From Haematococcus lacustris (lineage: Eukaryota; Chlorophyta; Chlorophyceae; Chlamydomonadales; Haematococcaceae), in assembly GCA_030144725.1 (NCBI GenBank), contig JASKMD010000008.1:16744800-16808799 (forward strand): a DNA stretch of 64,000 nt, in the 5' to 3' direction. Below are positions 11,230 through 22,985 of this stretch, in pieces (position 1 is the stretch's first letter; each line of letters opens with the position of its first letter). The position numbers and the translations under genes are program-made. Below the pieces are notes generated by a model. The model saw only the letters and a list, made by a program, of their open reading frames with translations. It did no database searches and was not told where the DNA came from.

Positions 11230-11459
11230 GAGGGGGACTGGGAGGGGGTGGTAATCAGGGGGGTACTAGGCGTGATTGTAAGACCTGCAGCAACCAGGTG
11301 TGGTAGCGGTTAGGCTGGATACTAAGGGCTATGTTGCGCAATGCTAGCTCCTTCTAAGCTCTTACCTTGATCCTAAGCTCTTACCATGGTCCTCCTGGCC
11401 TCTTGGCTGCTCACAACACGTTGCACCTGCCTTGCGTTGGTGCATCAATGCTTGCGATT

Positions 11460-11850
11460 CATTGCGGAGAATCGTTGCGAGGAAACTGGCCGCGAGGCTA
11501 GCTGCGATGCTGGCTGCGATGCTGGCTGCGAGGCTGGCTGCGAAACTGGCTGCGAGGCTGGCTGCGAGGAAAATGGCTGCGAGGCTGGCTGCGAGGTGAG
11601 ATCCTCGCACCGAGCTGCCTCACAGGTATGCTTCTGCGCTGCTGGACCAGCTGTGTGGCCGCGAGGTATGGGCTAGATGTGGCTGCCGAGTATGTGGCTG
11701 CGAGGCTGGCTGCGAGGTGAGATCCTCGCACCGAGCTGCCTCACAGGTATGCTTCTGCGCTGCTGGACCAGCTGTGTGGCCGCGAGGTTGATTGCCGAGT
11801 ATGTGGCTGCGAGTATGGGCTAGATGCGGCTGCGAGTATGGGTAACCTCG
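11460..11850. repeat. GCGAGGCTG minisatellite with ~120-bp tandem duplication
   Basis: About ten degenerate GCGAGGCTGGCT units are followed by a block (GAGATCCTCGCACCGAGCTG through CTGTGTGGCCGCGAGG) present at about 11598-11667 and again at about 11718-11787. The second copy diverges after GCGAGGT. Confidence 0.85.
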
Positions 11851-11950
11851 TGCGATGCCATCGCTGCCATACCGGCTACACGATGCTGCGACTAAGTGTT
11901 GGACGGATGCCTGAATGCAAGTGAGATGTTCAGATTTTTTTTAAGTGCTT

Positions 11951-12520
11951 AAAGGCTACAGTACTGTAAGTGGTCTCTCGAGGTACCTCGAGGTACCTCG
12001 AGGTACTGTAGATGTCTACAGTACTGTAGATGTCTACAGTACTGTAGATGTCTACAGTACTGTAGATGTCTACAGTACTGTAGGTACCTACAGTACTGTA
12101 AGTGGTCTCTCGAGGTACCTCGAGGTACCTCGAGGTACTGTAGATGTCTACAGTACTGTAGATGTCTACAGTACTGTAGATGTCTACAGTAATGTAGATG
12201 TCTACAGTACTGTAGGTACCTACAGTATTGTAAGTGGTCTCTCGAGGTACCTCGAGGTACCTCGAGGTACTGTAGATGTCTACAGTACTGTAGATGTCTA
12301 CAGTACTGTAGGTGTCTACAGTACTGTAGATGTCTACAGTACTGTAAATGTCTACAGTACTGTAGATACCTACAGTACTGTAAGTGGTCTCTCGAGGTAC
12401 CCCGACAGTACTGTAGACACCTACAGTACTGTAGGTGCCTACAGTACTGAAGGTGTCTACAGTACTGTTCGTGTACTCGCGAGGTACCCCGACAGTACTG
12501 TAGATACCTACAGTACTGTA
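11951..12520. repeat. Higher-order array of perfect palindromes (CTACAGTACTGTAG / CTCGAGGTAC)
   Basis: The basic unit is an 18-bp TCTACAGTACTGTAGATG whose core CTACAGTACTGTAG is a perfect palindrome. Runs of it alternate with triplicated CTCGAGGTAC, itself giving the palindrome CTCGAGGTACCTCGAG. The junction TGGTCTCTCGAGG recurs at 11971, 12103, 12235 and 12385, a period of 132, 132 and 150 (132+18). The last third degenerates into CCCCGACAGTACTGTAGA variants. Both strands read open with few stops; this is a consequence of the period, not a gene. Confidence 0.95.
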
Positions 12521-12530
12521 GCATGGCCGT

Positions 12531-13357
12531 ATCTCACCAACCGCGCAAAATCACGAATTTAAGTTTCAACCCCCAATCTTACAATGCCTTCATTTGACTA
12601 TGTACCAAGTCCGAGGCTCCGAATCTAAAAAATGCTGTTACTAATTTGCCTGAGTGATGCGACCTACCACCTCAATTATAATGTATACAATGCGCTCGGT
12701 TCAAAACAGTACATGGAGCAGGATGCTCCCTGGACAAGCGTACACATCATAAGCATAAGCCATCTGCATTTGCGTAAACACTGTATGTAATCATGAAAAC
12801 GCTGAACTTGGCTTATGGCAGTCGTCAGGTACAGTCGCAGTCGTGCTTGCAGAGGGAGCGAGGCTGGAAGGAGCGCAGCTGAGGCATGGCAAAAGAAAGC
12901 TGATGAGCGTCGGCAGCCAACAGGCAGTGCTAGGCAGGAGCAGGGCCAGGAGAGGTCAGCAGATGCTCGTCTTGAAGGGAGGGAGCTGGGCACAGCCCCA
13001 CGTTAGACAAGGACAAGCACCGCCATCCTCTTCCCTCTATCCTCAGCTTGCCTAGCTACCGCTCTGACCAGAGGCAGCGGAGTATGATGGAGCTGCACCC
13101 TCTGTCCCTCCCTCCCTCACCCTGGCTCTGCCCCTGCTCCCCCTGCGCAGCCCTTGCCATGCCCTCACACACCGCCCTGTGGCGCAGGCACAGCTTCATG
13201 GCGGCACGCGCGTCCTCGACTGGGCTGTGTTCGTAGGCGAAGGTCTATCAGCGCGGCGAAGCCGCGCAATGCGATGCTCCTTGTGACCTGCGATGGTGTT
13301 GGATGGCTGTTACGTGTTCGTTGGGAGCACTTTTTGTTAATACACCAGGTTCGCTGC
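12531..13357. other. No gene seen
   Basis: Unique-looking sequence with only short frames and no recognisable motif. Confidence 0.5.
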
Positions 13358-14195
13358 AGGTCACCCCGGCCGTTGGTCCCGCCAATCCGTGCCAGGCCTG
13401 CGCATCGCACCACGCGCTAGTGGAGGGTAGCTGAGGCTATCGCGGTAAGTCACGCGCGCTGAAACTCACGTTTTGGACTGAAGCCTCCCAGATCACTCCG
13501 CCCGCCATTCCCGCGGACTGTGAACATGGTCGCTCGCTGCAACCTGGGGCTCAACGGGGTGCGACCGTACGTGGGTCGCAGGTCGAAGCGCAAGATTCCC
13601 TGGGTTGGGTCGGGACCCCTCATGGCCCGGGCCCTTCCTGACACCTGGCGCGAGACCTGCCTAACCCAGCCTCCAAGCAAGCAGAGCATCTCACTGAGGT
13701 GTCAGCAGCACCGTGCGTGGACTTTGTTTCGCTACCGTGCACTCTGCTAAAGCCTTGACCCCATCATTCCTGGGCTTCTGTCAAGACCATAAACTTTTTG
13801 GCCAGTGGTCCTTTCCACGTGCTTCCACCTTTCACTGATAGCTGGGCGGGTCTATATTCCGGGATGCGGTCCAAGACATGCTCCATCACCTTGTGTGGTA
13901 CATACAATGACAACATGTGACAGAGGGTGATTGTGGCATGGGTCGAGCTCATCACAGGGGGCGATCGGCGGCGTCCTCGGGGGTATCCCCGACGGGTTGG
14001 ACCCTGTGTAGTCGCTAGGCGCCCACATCGCTACATTTCTCGCACGGTTCGCGACATTGATACCGAAAAATGCGATGAGCCCTCCTGGGCCCCGACGTCG
14101 CGCTGGCCTGGCACAGGCGAGAGCGATACGTTCCAAACTGGTAAGTAGTTGCCTTGGCAGTGGCGGATACCTCCATTGTGGCGGGCGCCACGAAC
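13358..14195. repeat. 838-bp dispersed repeat R, copy 1 (direct copy at 50065-50902)
   Basis: From AGGTCACCCCGGCCGTTGGT to GGCGGGCGCCACGAAC the segment is nearly identical and equal in length to 50065-50902, same orientation. The minus strand holds short frames conserved in both copies: MMSSTHATITLCHMLSLYVP... at 13764-13955 (63 aa), and a frame ending GDGACLGPHPGI. Neither resembles a family I know. They may be exons of a decayed transposon gene. Confidence 0.9.
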
Positions 14196-14394
14196 GCTCC
14201 TCAACTACGCAATGCAGCCAGGTAACCCACGCCGAGAGCGGGGCGCAGGCCACACCGTGAAGTTCAGCACGAGCGGTGCTGCCCCGCAGCCAGCCCAGCC
14301 TATGCGAAGGCGAAGCCGCCCTGGTCAGCCTGCTCCCATGCGTGCATCTCAACGTGCAACCCACGACCAGCCGGAGCTCTAGGACCGCCGCATC

Positions 14395-15068
14395 CCAGCC
14401 CTGCCCCACCCCCTCCCAGCCTTGCGTTGCCCCTCCCGTCCCTGCCCAGCCCTGCCCCACCCCCTCCCAGCCTTGCGTTGCCCCTCCCCTCCCTGCCCAG
14501 CCCTGCCCCACCCCCTCCCAGCCCTGCCCCACCCCCTCCAAGCCTTGCGTTGCACCTCCCCTCCCTGCCCAGCCCTGCCCCACCCCCTCCCAGCATTGCG
14601 TTGCCCCTCCCCTCCCCTCCCCTCCCAGCCCTGCCCCACCCCCTCCCAACCTTGCGTTGCACCTCCCCTCCCTGCCCAGCCCTGCCCCACCCCTCCCAGC
14701 CCTGCCCCACCCCCTCCCAGCCTTGCGTTGCACCTCCCCTCCCTGACCAGCCCTGCCCCACCCCCTCCCAGCCTTGCGTTGCACCTCCCCTCCCTGCCCA
14801 GCCCTGCCCCACCCCCTCCCAGCCCTGCCCCACCCCCTCCCAGCATTGCGTTGACCCTTTCCTCCCTGCCCAGCCCTGCCCCACCCCCTCCCAGCCCTGC
14901 CCCAACCCCATCCCAGCCCTGCCTAGCCCTGCCCCACCCCCTCCCAGCCCTGCCTAGCCCTGCCCCAACCCCTTCCCAGCCCTGCCTAGCCCTGCCCCAC
15001 CCCCTCCCAGCCCTGCCCCACCCCATCCCAGCCTTGCGTTGCCCCACCCCATCCCAGCCTTGCGTTGC
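14395..15068. repeat. ~51-bp C-rich satellite (TTGCGTTGCCCC family)
   Basis: Degenerate tandem units of the type CCCAGCCTTGCGTTGCCCCT followed by CCCTCCCTGCCCAGCCCTG; successive TTGCGTTGC boxes are about 51 bp apart (14422, 14473). The same family recurs at 19778-20214, 22986-23815, 26935-27350, 31950-32520, 34505-34690, 36740-37230 and 39060-39745. Confidence 0.93.
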
Positions 15069-18000
15069 CCCTCCCTGCCCTGCCCTGCCCTGCCCTGCCC
15101 TGCCCTGCCCTGCCCTGCCCTGCCCTGCCCTGCCCTGCCCTGCCCTGCCCTGCCCTGCCCTGCCCTGCCCTGCCCTGCCCTGCCCTGCCCTGCCCTGCCC
15201 TGCCCTGCCCTGCCCTGCCCTGCCCTGCCCTGCCCTGCCCTGCCCTGCCCTGCCCTGCCCTGCCCTGCCCTGCCCTGCCCTGCCCTGCCCTGCCCTGCCC
15301 TGCCCTGCCCTGCCCTGCCCTGCCCTGCCCTGCCCTGCCCTGCCCTGCCCTGCCCTGCCCTGCCCTGCCCTGCCCTGCCCTGCCCTGCCCTGCCCTGCCC
15401 TGCCCTGCCCTGCCCTGCCCTGCCCTGCCCTGCCCTGCCCTGCCCTGCCCTGCCCTGCCCTGCCCTGCCCTGCCCTGCCCTGCCCTGCCCTGCCCTGCCC
15501 TGCCCTGCCCTGCCCTGCCCTGCCCTGCCCTGCCCTGCCCTGCCCTGCCCTGCCCTGCCCTGCCCTGCCCTGCCCTGCCCTGCCCTGCCCTGCCCTGCCC
15601 TGCCCTGCCCTGCCCTGCCCTGCCCTGCCCTGCCCTGCCCTGCCCTGCCCTGCCCTGCCCTGCCCTGCCCTGCCCTGCCCTGCCCTGCCCTGCCCTGCCC
15701 TGCCCTGCCCTGCCCTGCCCTGCCCTGCCCTGCCCTGCCCTGCCCTGCCCTGCCCTGCCCTGCCCTGCCCTGCCCTGCCCTGCCCTGCCCTGCCCTGCCC
15801 TGCCCTGCCCTGCCCTGCCCTGCCCTGCCCTGCCCTGCCCTGCCCTGCCCTGCCCTGCCCTGCCCTGCCCTGCCCTGCCCTGCCCTGCCCTGCCCTGCCC
15901 TGCCCTGCCCTGCCCTGCCCTGCCCTGCCCTGCCCTGCCCTGCCCTGCCCTGCCCTGCCCTGCCCTGCCCTGCCCTGCCCTGCCCTGCCCTGCCCTGCCC
16001 TGCCCTGCCCTGCCCTGCCCTGCCCTGCCCTGCCCTGCCCTGCCCTGCCCTGCCCTGCCCTGCCCTGCCCTGCCCTGCCCTGCCCTGCCCTGCCCTGCCC
16101 TGCCCTGCCCTGCCCTGCCCTGCCCTGCCCTGCCCTGCCCTGCCCTGCCCTGCCCTGCCCTGCCCTGCCCTGCCCTGCCCTGCCCTGCCCTGCCCTGCCC
16201 TGCCCTGCCCTGCCCTGCCCTGCCCTGCCCTGCCCTGCCCTGCCCTGCCCTGCCCTGCCCTGCCCTGCCCTGCCCTGCCCTGCCCTGCCCTGCCCTGCCC
16301 TGCCCTGCCCTGCCCTGCCCTGCCCTGCCCTGCCCTGCCCTGCCCTGCCCTGCCCTGCCCTGCCCTGCCCTGCCCTGCCCTGCCCTGCCCTGCCCTGCCC
16401 TGCCCTGCCCTGCCCTGCCCTGCCCTGCCCTGCCCTGCCCTGCCCTGCCCTGCCCTGCCCTGCCCTGCCCTGCCCTGCCCTGCCCTGCCCTGCCCTGCCC
16501 TGCCCTGCCCTGCCCTGCCCTGCCCTGCCCTGCCCTGCCCTGCCCTGCCCTGCCCTGCCCTGCCCTGCCCTGCCCTGCCCTGCCCTGCCCTGCCCTGCCC
16601 TGCCCTGCCCTGCCCTGCCCTGCCCTGCCCTGCCCTGCCCTGCCCTGCCCTGCCCTGCCCTGCCCTGCCCTGCCCTGCCCTGCCCTGCCCTGCCCTGCCC
16701 TGCCCTGCCCTGCCCTGCCCTGCCCTGCCCTGCCCTGCCCTGCCCTGCCCTGCCCTGCCCTGCCCTGCCCTGCCCTGCCCTGCCCTGCCCTGCCCTGCCC
16801 TGCCCTGCCCTGCCCTGCCCTGCCCTGCCCTGCCCTGCCCTGCCCTGCCCTGCCCTGCCCTGCCCTGCCCTGCCCTGCCCTGCCCTGCCCTGCCCTGCCC
16901 TGCCCTGCCCTGCCCTGCCCTGCCCTGCCCTGCCCTGCCCTGCCCTGCCCTGCCCTGCCCTGCCCTGCCCTGCCCTGCCCTGCCCTGCCCTGCCCTGCCC
17001 TGCCCTGCCCTGCCCTGCCCTGCCCTGCCCTGCCCTGCCCTGCCCTGCCCTGCCCTGCCCTGCCCTGCCCTGCCCTGCCCTGCCCTGCCCTGCCCTGCCC
17101 TGCCCTGCCCTGCCCTGCCCTGCCCTGCCCTGCCCTGCCCTGCCCTGCCCTGCCCTGCCCTGCCCTGCCCTGCCCTGCCCTGCCCTGCCCTGCCCTGCCC
17201 TGCCCTGCCCTGCCCTGCCCTGCCCTGCCNNNNNNNNNNNNNNNNNNNNNNNNNNNNNNNNNNNNNNNNNNNNNNNNNNNNNNNNNNNNNNNNNNNNNNN
17301 NNNNNNNNNNNNNNNNNNNNNNNNNNNNNNNNNNNNNNNNNNNNNNNNNNNNNNNNNNNNNNNNNNNNNNNNNNNNNNNNNNNNNNNNNNNNNNNNNNNN
17401 NNNNNNNNNNNNNNNNNNNNNNNNNNNNNNNNNNNNNNNNNNNNNNNNNNNNNNNNNNNNNNNNNNNNNNNNNNNNNNNNNNNNNNNNNNNNNNNNNNNN
17501 NNNNNNNNNNNNNNNNNNNNNNNNNNNNNNNNNNNNNNNNNNNNNNNNNNNNNNNNNNNNNNNNNNNNNNNNNNNNNNNNNNNNNNNNNNNNNNNNNNNN
17601 NNNNNNNNNNNNNNNNNNNNNNNNNNNNNNNNNNNNNNNNNNNNNNNNNNNNNNNNNNNNNNNNNNNNNNNNNNNNNNNNNNNNNNNNNNNNNNNNNNNN
17701 NNNNNNNNNNNNNNNNNNNNNNNNNNNNNTGCCCTGCCCTGCCCTGCCCTGCCCTGCCCTGCCCTGCCCTGCCCTGCCCTGCCCTGCCCTGCCCTGCCCT
17801 GCCCTGCCCTGCCCTGCCCTGCCCTGCCCTGCCCTGCCCTGCCCTGCCCTGCCCTGCCCTGCCCTGCCCTGCCCTGCCCTGCCCTGCCCTGCCCTGCCCT
17901 GCCCTGCCCTGCCCTGCCCTGCCCTGCCCTGCCCTGCCCTGCCCTGCCCTGCCCTGCCCTGCCCTGCCCTGCCCTGCCCTGCCCTGCCCTGCCCTGCCCT

Positions 18001-19777
18001 GCCCTGCCCTGCCCTGCCCTGCCCTGCCCTGCCCTGCCCTGCCCTGCCCTGCCCTGCCCTGCCCTGCCCTGCCCTGCCCTGCCCTGCCCTGCCCTGCCCT
18101 GCCCTGCCCTGCCCTGCCCTGCCCTGCCCTGCCCTGCCCTGCCCTGCCCTGCCCTGCCCTGCCCTGCCCTGCCCTGCCCTGCCCTGCCCTGCCCTGCCCT
18201 GCCCTGCCCTGCCCTGCCCTGCCCTGCCCTGCCCTGCCCTGCCCTGCCCTGCCCTGCCCTGCCCTGCCCTGCCCTGCCCTGCCCTGCCCTGCCCTGCCCT
18301 GCCCTGCCCTGCCCTGCCCTGCCCTGCCCTGCCCTGCCCTGCCCTGCCCTGCCCTGCCCTGCCCTGCCCTGCCCTGCCCTGCCCTGCCCTGCCCTGCCCT
18401 GCCCTGCCCTGCCCTGCCCTGCCCTGCCCTGCCCTGCCCTGCCCTGCCCTGCCCTGCCCTGCCCTGCCCTGCCCTGCCCTGCCCTGCCCTGCCCTGCCCT
18501 GCCCTGCCCTGCCCTGCCCTGCCCTGCCCTGCCCTGCCCTGCCCTGCCCTGCCCTGCCCTGCCCTGCCCTGCCCTGCCCTGCCCTGCCCTGCCCTGCCCT
18601 GCCCTGCCCTGCCCTGCCCTGCCCTGCCCTGCCCTGCCCTGCCCTGCCCTGCCCTGCCCTGCCCTGCCCTGCCCTGCCCTGCCCTGCCCTGCCCTGCCCT
18701 GCCCTGCCCTGCCCTGCCCTGCCCTGCCCTGCCCTGCCCTGCCCTGCCCTGCCCTGCCCTGCCCTGCCCTGCCCTGCCCTGCCCTGCCCTGCCCTGCCCT
18801 GCCCTGCCCTGCCCTGCCCTGCCCTGCCCTGCCCTGCCCTGCCCTGCCCTGCCCTGCCCTGCCCTGCCCTGCCCTGCCCTGCCCTGCCCTGCCCTGCCCT
18901 GCCCTGCCCTGCCCTGCCCTGCCCTGCCCTGCCCTGCCCTGCCCTGCCCTGCCCTGCCCTGCCCTGCCCTGCCCTGCCCTGCCCTGCCCTGCCCTGCCCT
19001 GCCCTGCCCTGCCCTGCCCTGCCCTGCCCTGCCCTGCCCTGCCCTGCCCTGCCCTGCCCTGCCCTGCCCTGCCCTGCCCTGCCCTGCCCTGCCCTGCCCT
19101 GCCCTGCCCTGCCCTGCCCTGCCCTGCCCTGCCCTGCCCTGCCCTGCCCTGCCCTGCCCTGCCCTGCCCTGCCCTGCCCTGCCCTGCCCTGCCCTGCCCT
19201 GCCCTGCCCTGCCCTGCCCTGCCCTGCCCTGCCCTGCCCTGCCCTGCCCTGCCCTGCCCTGCCCTGCCCTGCCCTGCCCTGCCCTGCCCTGCCCTGCCCT
19301 GCCCTGCCCTGCCCTGCCCTGCCCTGCCCTGCCCTGCCCTGCCCTGCCCTGCCCTGCCCTGCCCTGCCCTGCCCTGCCCTGCCCTGCCCTGCCCTGCCCT
19401 GCCCTGCCCTGCCCTGCCCTGCCCTGCCCTGCCCTGCCCTGCCCTGCCCTGCCCTGCCCTGCCCTGCCCTGCCCTGCCCTGCCCTGCCCTGCCCTGCCCT
19501 GCCCTGCCCTGCCCTGCCCTGCCCTGCCCTGCCCTGCCCTGCCCTGCCCTGCCCTGCCCTGCCCTGCCCTGCCCTGCCCTGCCCTGCCCTGCCCTGCCCT
19601 GCCCTGCCCTGCCCTGCCCTGCCCTGCCCTGCCCTGCCCTGCCCTGCCCTGCCCTGCCCTGCCCTGCCCTGCCCTGCCCTGCCCTGCCCTGCCCTGCCCT
19701 GCCCTGCCCTGCCCTGCCCTGCCCTGCCCTGCCCTGCCCTGCCCTGCCCTGCCCTGCCCTGCCCTGCCCTGCCCTGC
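15069..19777. repeat. (CCCTG)n megasatellite with 500-N assembly gap
   Basis: Essentially perfect CCCTG repeats run 15069-17229 and 17730-19777, separated by exactly 500 N (17230-17729). The round number means the true gap length is unknown. Open frames of more than 1500 codons across this block are artefacts. Confidence 0.98.
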
Positions 19778-20214
19778 CCCCTCCCAGCCCTGCCCCACCC
19801 CCTCCCAGCATTGCGTTGACCCTCCCCTCCCTGCCCAGCCCTGCCCCACCCCCTCCCAGCCCTGCCCCACCCCTTCCAAGCCTTGCGTTGCACCTCCCCT
19901 CCCTGCCCAGCCCTGCCCCACCCCCTCCCAGCATTGCGTTGCCCCTCCCCTCCCCTCCCCTCCCAGCCCTGCCCCACCCCCTCCCAACCTTGCGTTGCAC
20001 CTCCCCTCCCTGCCCAGCCCTGCCCCACCCCCTCCCAGCCCTGCCCCACCCCCTCCCAGCCCTGCCCCACCCCCTCCCAGCATTGCGTTGACCCTCCCCT
20101 CCCTGCCCAGCCCTGCCCCACCCCCTCCCAGCCCTGCCCCAACCCCATCCCAGCCCTGCCTAGCCCTGCCCCACCCCCTCCCAGCCCTGCCTAGCCCTGC
20201 CCCAACCCCTTCCC

Positions 20215-20964
20215 AGCCCTGCCCTGCCCTGCCCTGCCCTGCCCTGCCCTGCCCTGCCCTGCCCTGCCCTGCCCTGCCCTGCCCTGCCCTGCCCTGCCCT
20301 GCCCTGCCCTGCCCTGCCCTGCCCTGCCCTGCCCTGCCCTGCCCTGCCCTGCCCTGCCCTGCCCTGCCCTGCCCTGCCCTGCCCTGCCCTGCCCTGCCCT
20401 GCCCTGCCCTGCCCTGCCCTGCCCTGCCCTGCCCTGCCCTGCCCTGCCCTGCCCTGCCCTGCCCTGCCCTGCCCTGCCCTGCCCTGCCCTGCCCTGCCCT
20501 GCCCTGCCCTGCCCTGCCCTGCCCTGCCCTGCCCTGCCCTGCCCTGCCCTGCCCTGCCCTGCCCTGCCCTGCCCTGCCCTGCCCTGCCCTGCCCTGCCCT
20601 GCCCTGCCCTGCCCTGCCCTGCCCTGCCCTGCCCTGCCCTGCCCTGCCCTGCCCTGCCCTGCCCTGCCCTGCCCTGCCCTGCCCTGCCCTGCCCTGCCCT
20701 GCCCTGCCCTGCCCTGCCCTGCCCTGCCCTGCCCTGCCCTGCCCTGCCCTGCCCTGCCCTGCCCTGCCCTGCCCTGCCCTGCCCTGCCCTGCCCTGCCCT
20801 GCCCTGCCCTGCCCTGCCCTGCCCTGCCCTGCCCTGCCCTGCCCTGCCCTGCCCTGCCCTGCCCTGCCCTGCCCTGCCCTGCCCTGCCCTGCCCTGCCCT
20901 GCCCTGCCCTGCCCTGCCCTGCCCTGCCCTGCCCTGCCCTGCCCTGCCCTGCCCTGCCCTGCCC
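20215..20964. repeat. (CCCTG)n array, inner left
   Basis: About 750 bp of perfect CCCTG repeats adjoining the palindrome core; mirrored by a shorter (CAGGG)n array at 22612-22985. Confidence 0.97.
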
Positions 20965-22611
20965 TACCTGTTGGTGTGTGGCAGTGCAGGCTGCAAGTGG
21001 CAGTGCAGGCTGCAGGTAGCAGCAGGCTACAGGTAGCAGCAGGTTGCAGGTGTGCTGCAGTGCATGAGCAGCAGCAGCAGGCTGCAGTGCATGTGTTACA
21101 GTGCATGAGCAGCAGCAGCGGGCTGTAATGCATGAGCAGCTGTGCAAGGACAGCAGCAGCAGCAGGCTGTAGGTGTGTGGCAGTGCATGAGCAGCAGCAG
21201 CAGGCTGCAGTGCATGTGCTGCAGTCCATGAGCAGCGACAGCAGCGGGCTGTAGTGCATGAGCAGCAGTGCAAGGACAGCAGCAGCAGCAGGCTGTAGGT
21301 GTGTGGCAGTGCAGGCTGCAGGTAGCAGCAGGCTGTAGGTGTGCTTCAGTGCATGAGCCGCAGCAGCAACAGGCAGTAATGCATGACCAGCAGTGCAATG
21401 ACAGCAACATGTGCGGTGTGTGTCTGGTTGCTTGCAAGCTCATTTCAAGGCATAGATCTGGCATGGTCTGCGGTGGTCCTAATAGCTCCATGCAAATAAA
21501 GGCATGCAATTTTGCGATTGTTCAACCATGCCATTGCTTGTGTAGCCGCATATGGACACCACATTGGTTGTTTAAGACGGTTTCCCCGGTGATGGGCAAT
21601 TGCAACTCGAATATCAAGGTATACAATAGACCTAGCGCACTTGACCGTGCCAGTTGCAGCGTCGATGTAATACCGCATGGTCCATATGGTTGAATCTAAT
21701 GAGGATCACTGCCAGGCCTGCACTTGCTAAGCATGACCGTGATGCATACATGCAAAGGACAACACCATCACGCGGTGATGCGCTAAGGCCGCAAACGTGG
21801 TAGCCACCTGCTACATACCCCCTTTGCATGTATGCATCACGGTCATGCTTAGCAAGTGCAGGCCTGGCAGTGATCCTCATTAGATTCAACCATATGGACC
21901 ATGCGGTATTACATCGACGCTGCAACTGGCACGGTCAAGTGCGCTAGGTCTATTGTATACCTTGATATTCGAGTTGCAATTGCCCATCACCGGGGAAACC
22001 GTCTTAAACAACCAATGTGGTGTCCATATGCGGCTACACAAGCAATGGCATGGTTGAACAATCGCAAAATTGCATGCCTTTATTTGCATGGAGCTATTAG
22101 GACCACCGCAGACCATGCCAGATCTATGCCTTGAAATGAGCTTGCAAGCAACCAGACACACACCGCACATGTTGCTGTCATTGCACTGCTGGTCATGCAT
22201 TACTGCCTGTTGCTGCTGCGGCTCATGCACTGAAGCACACCTACAGCCTGCTGCTACCTGCAGCCTGCACTGCCACACACCTACAGCCTGCTGCTGCTGC
22301 TGTCCTTGCACTGCTGCTCATGCACTACAGCCCGCTGCTGTCGCTGCTCATGGACTGCAGCACATGCACTGCAGCCTGCTGCTGCTGCTCATGCACTGCC
22401 ACACACCTACAGCCTGCTGCTGCTGCTGTCCTTGCACAGCTGCTCATGCATTACAGCCCGCTGCTGCTGCTCATGCACTGTAACACATGCACTGCAGCCT
22501 GCTGCTGCTGCTCATGCACTGCAGCACACCTGCAACCTGCTGCTACCTGTAGCCTGCTGCTACCTGCAGCCTGCACTGCCACTTGCAGCCTGCACTGCCA
22601 CACACCAACAG
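20965..22611. repeat. Core of palindrome P0: two 0.8-kb arms, 62-bp spacer
   Basis: 20965-21758 and 21821-22611 are near-perfect inverted repeats around a 62-bp spacer (21759-21820). The arms comprise GCAGCAGGCTGTAGGTGTG-type minisatellite and then a unique segment (GGCATAGATCTGGCATGGTC, GAATATCAAGGTATACAATA, CTTGCTAAGCATGACCGTGA). The spacer is part of the 225-bp repeat family also found at 27690-28180, 33025-33610 and 37995-38600. Identical 141-codon frames on the two strands are a consequence of the symmetry. Confidence 0.92.
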
Positions 22612-22985
22612 GTAGGGCAGGGCAGGGCAGGGCAGGGCAGGGCAGGGCAGGGCAGGGCAGGGCAGGGCAGGGCAGGGCAGGGCAGGGCAGGGCAGGGCAG
22701 GGCAGGGCAGGGCAGGGCAGGGCAGGGCAGGGCAGGGCAGGGCAGGGCAGGGCAGGGCAGGGCAGGGCAGGGCAGGGCAGGGCAGGGCAGGGCAGGGCAG
22801 GGCAGGGCAGGGCAGGGCAGGGCAGGGCAGGGCAGGGCAGGGCAGGGCAGGGCAGGGCAGGGCAGGGCAGGGCAGGGCAGGGCAGGGCAGGGCAGGGCAG
22901 GGCAGGGCAGGGCAGGGCAGGGCAGGGCAGGGCAGGGCAGGGCAGGGCAGGGCAGGGCAGGGCAGGGCAGGGCAGGGCAAGGCAG
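22612..22985. repeat. (CAGGG)n array, inner right
   Basis: About 370 bp of perfect repeat, the mirror of 20215-20964 at half the length. Confidence 0.97.

Noticed and set aside
10747..11254. Open frames across GGCTG and GGT arrays
   Set aside because: A stop-free pentamer or trimer is open in every frame; no start context or flanking coding signal.
11951..12520. CRISPR-like array
   Set aside because: There are no unique spacers between repeats; the structure is a higher-order tandem repeat in a eukaryotic genome.
11945..12562. 200-codon frame over the palindromic array
   Set aside because: Period-18 units lacking stops; both strands open; composition only STVDVY/QYCRHL repeats.
14379..21259. 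Open frames of 1500-2100 codons on both strands (poly CPALP / RAGQG)
   Set aside because: They are the translation of CCCTG and 51-bp satellites, run through the N gap, exist in several frames and strands at once, and have no non-repeat content.
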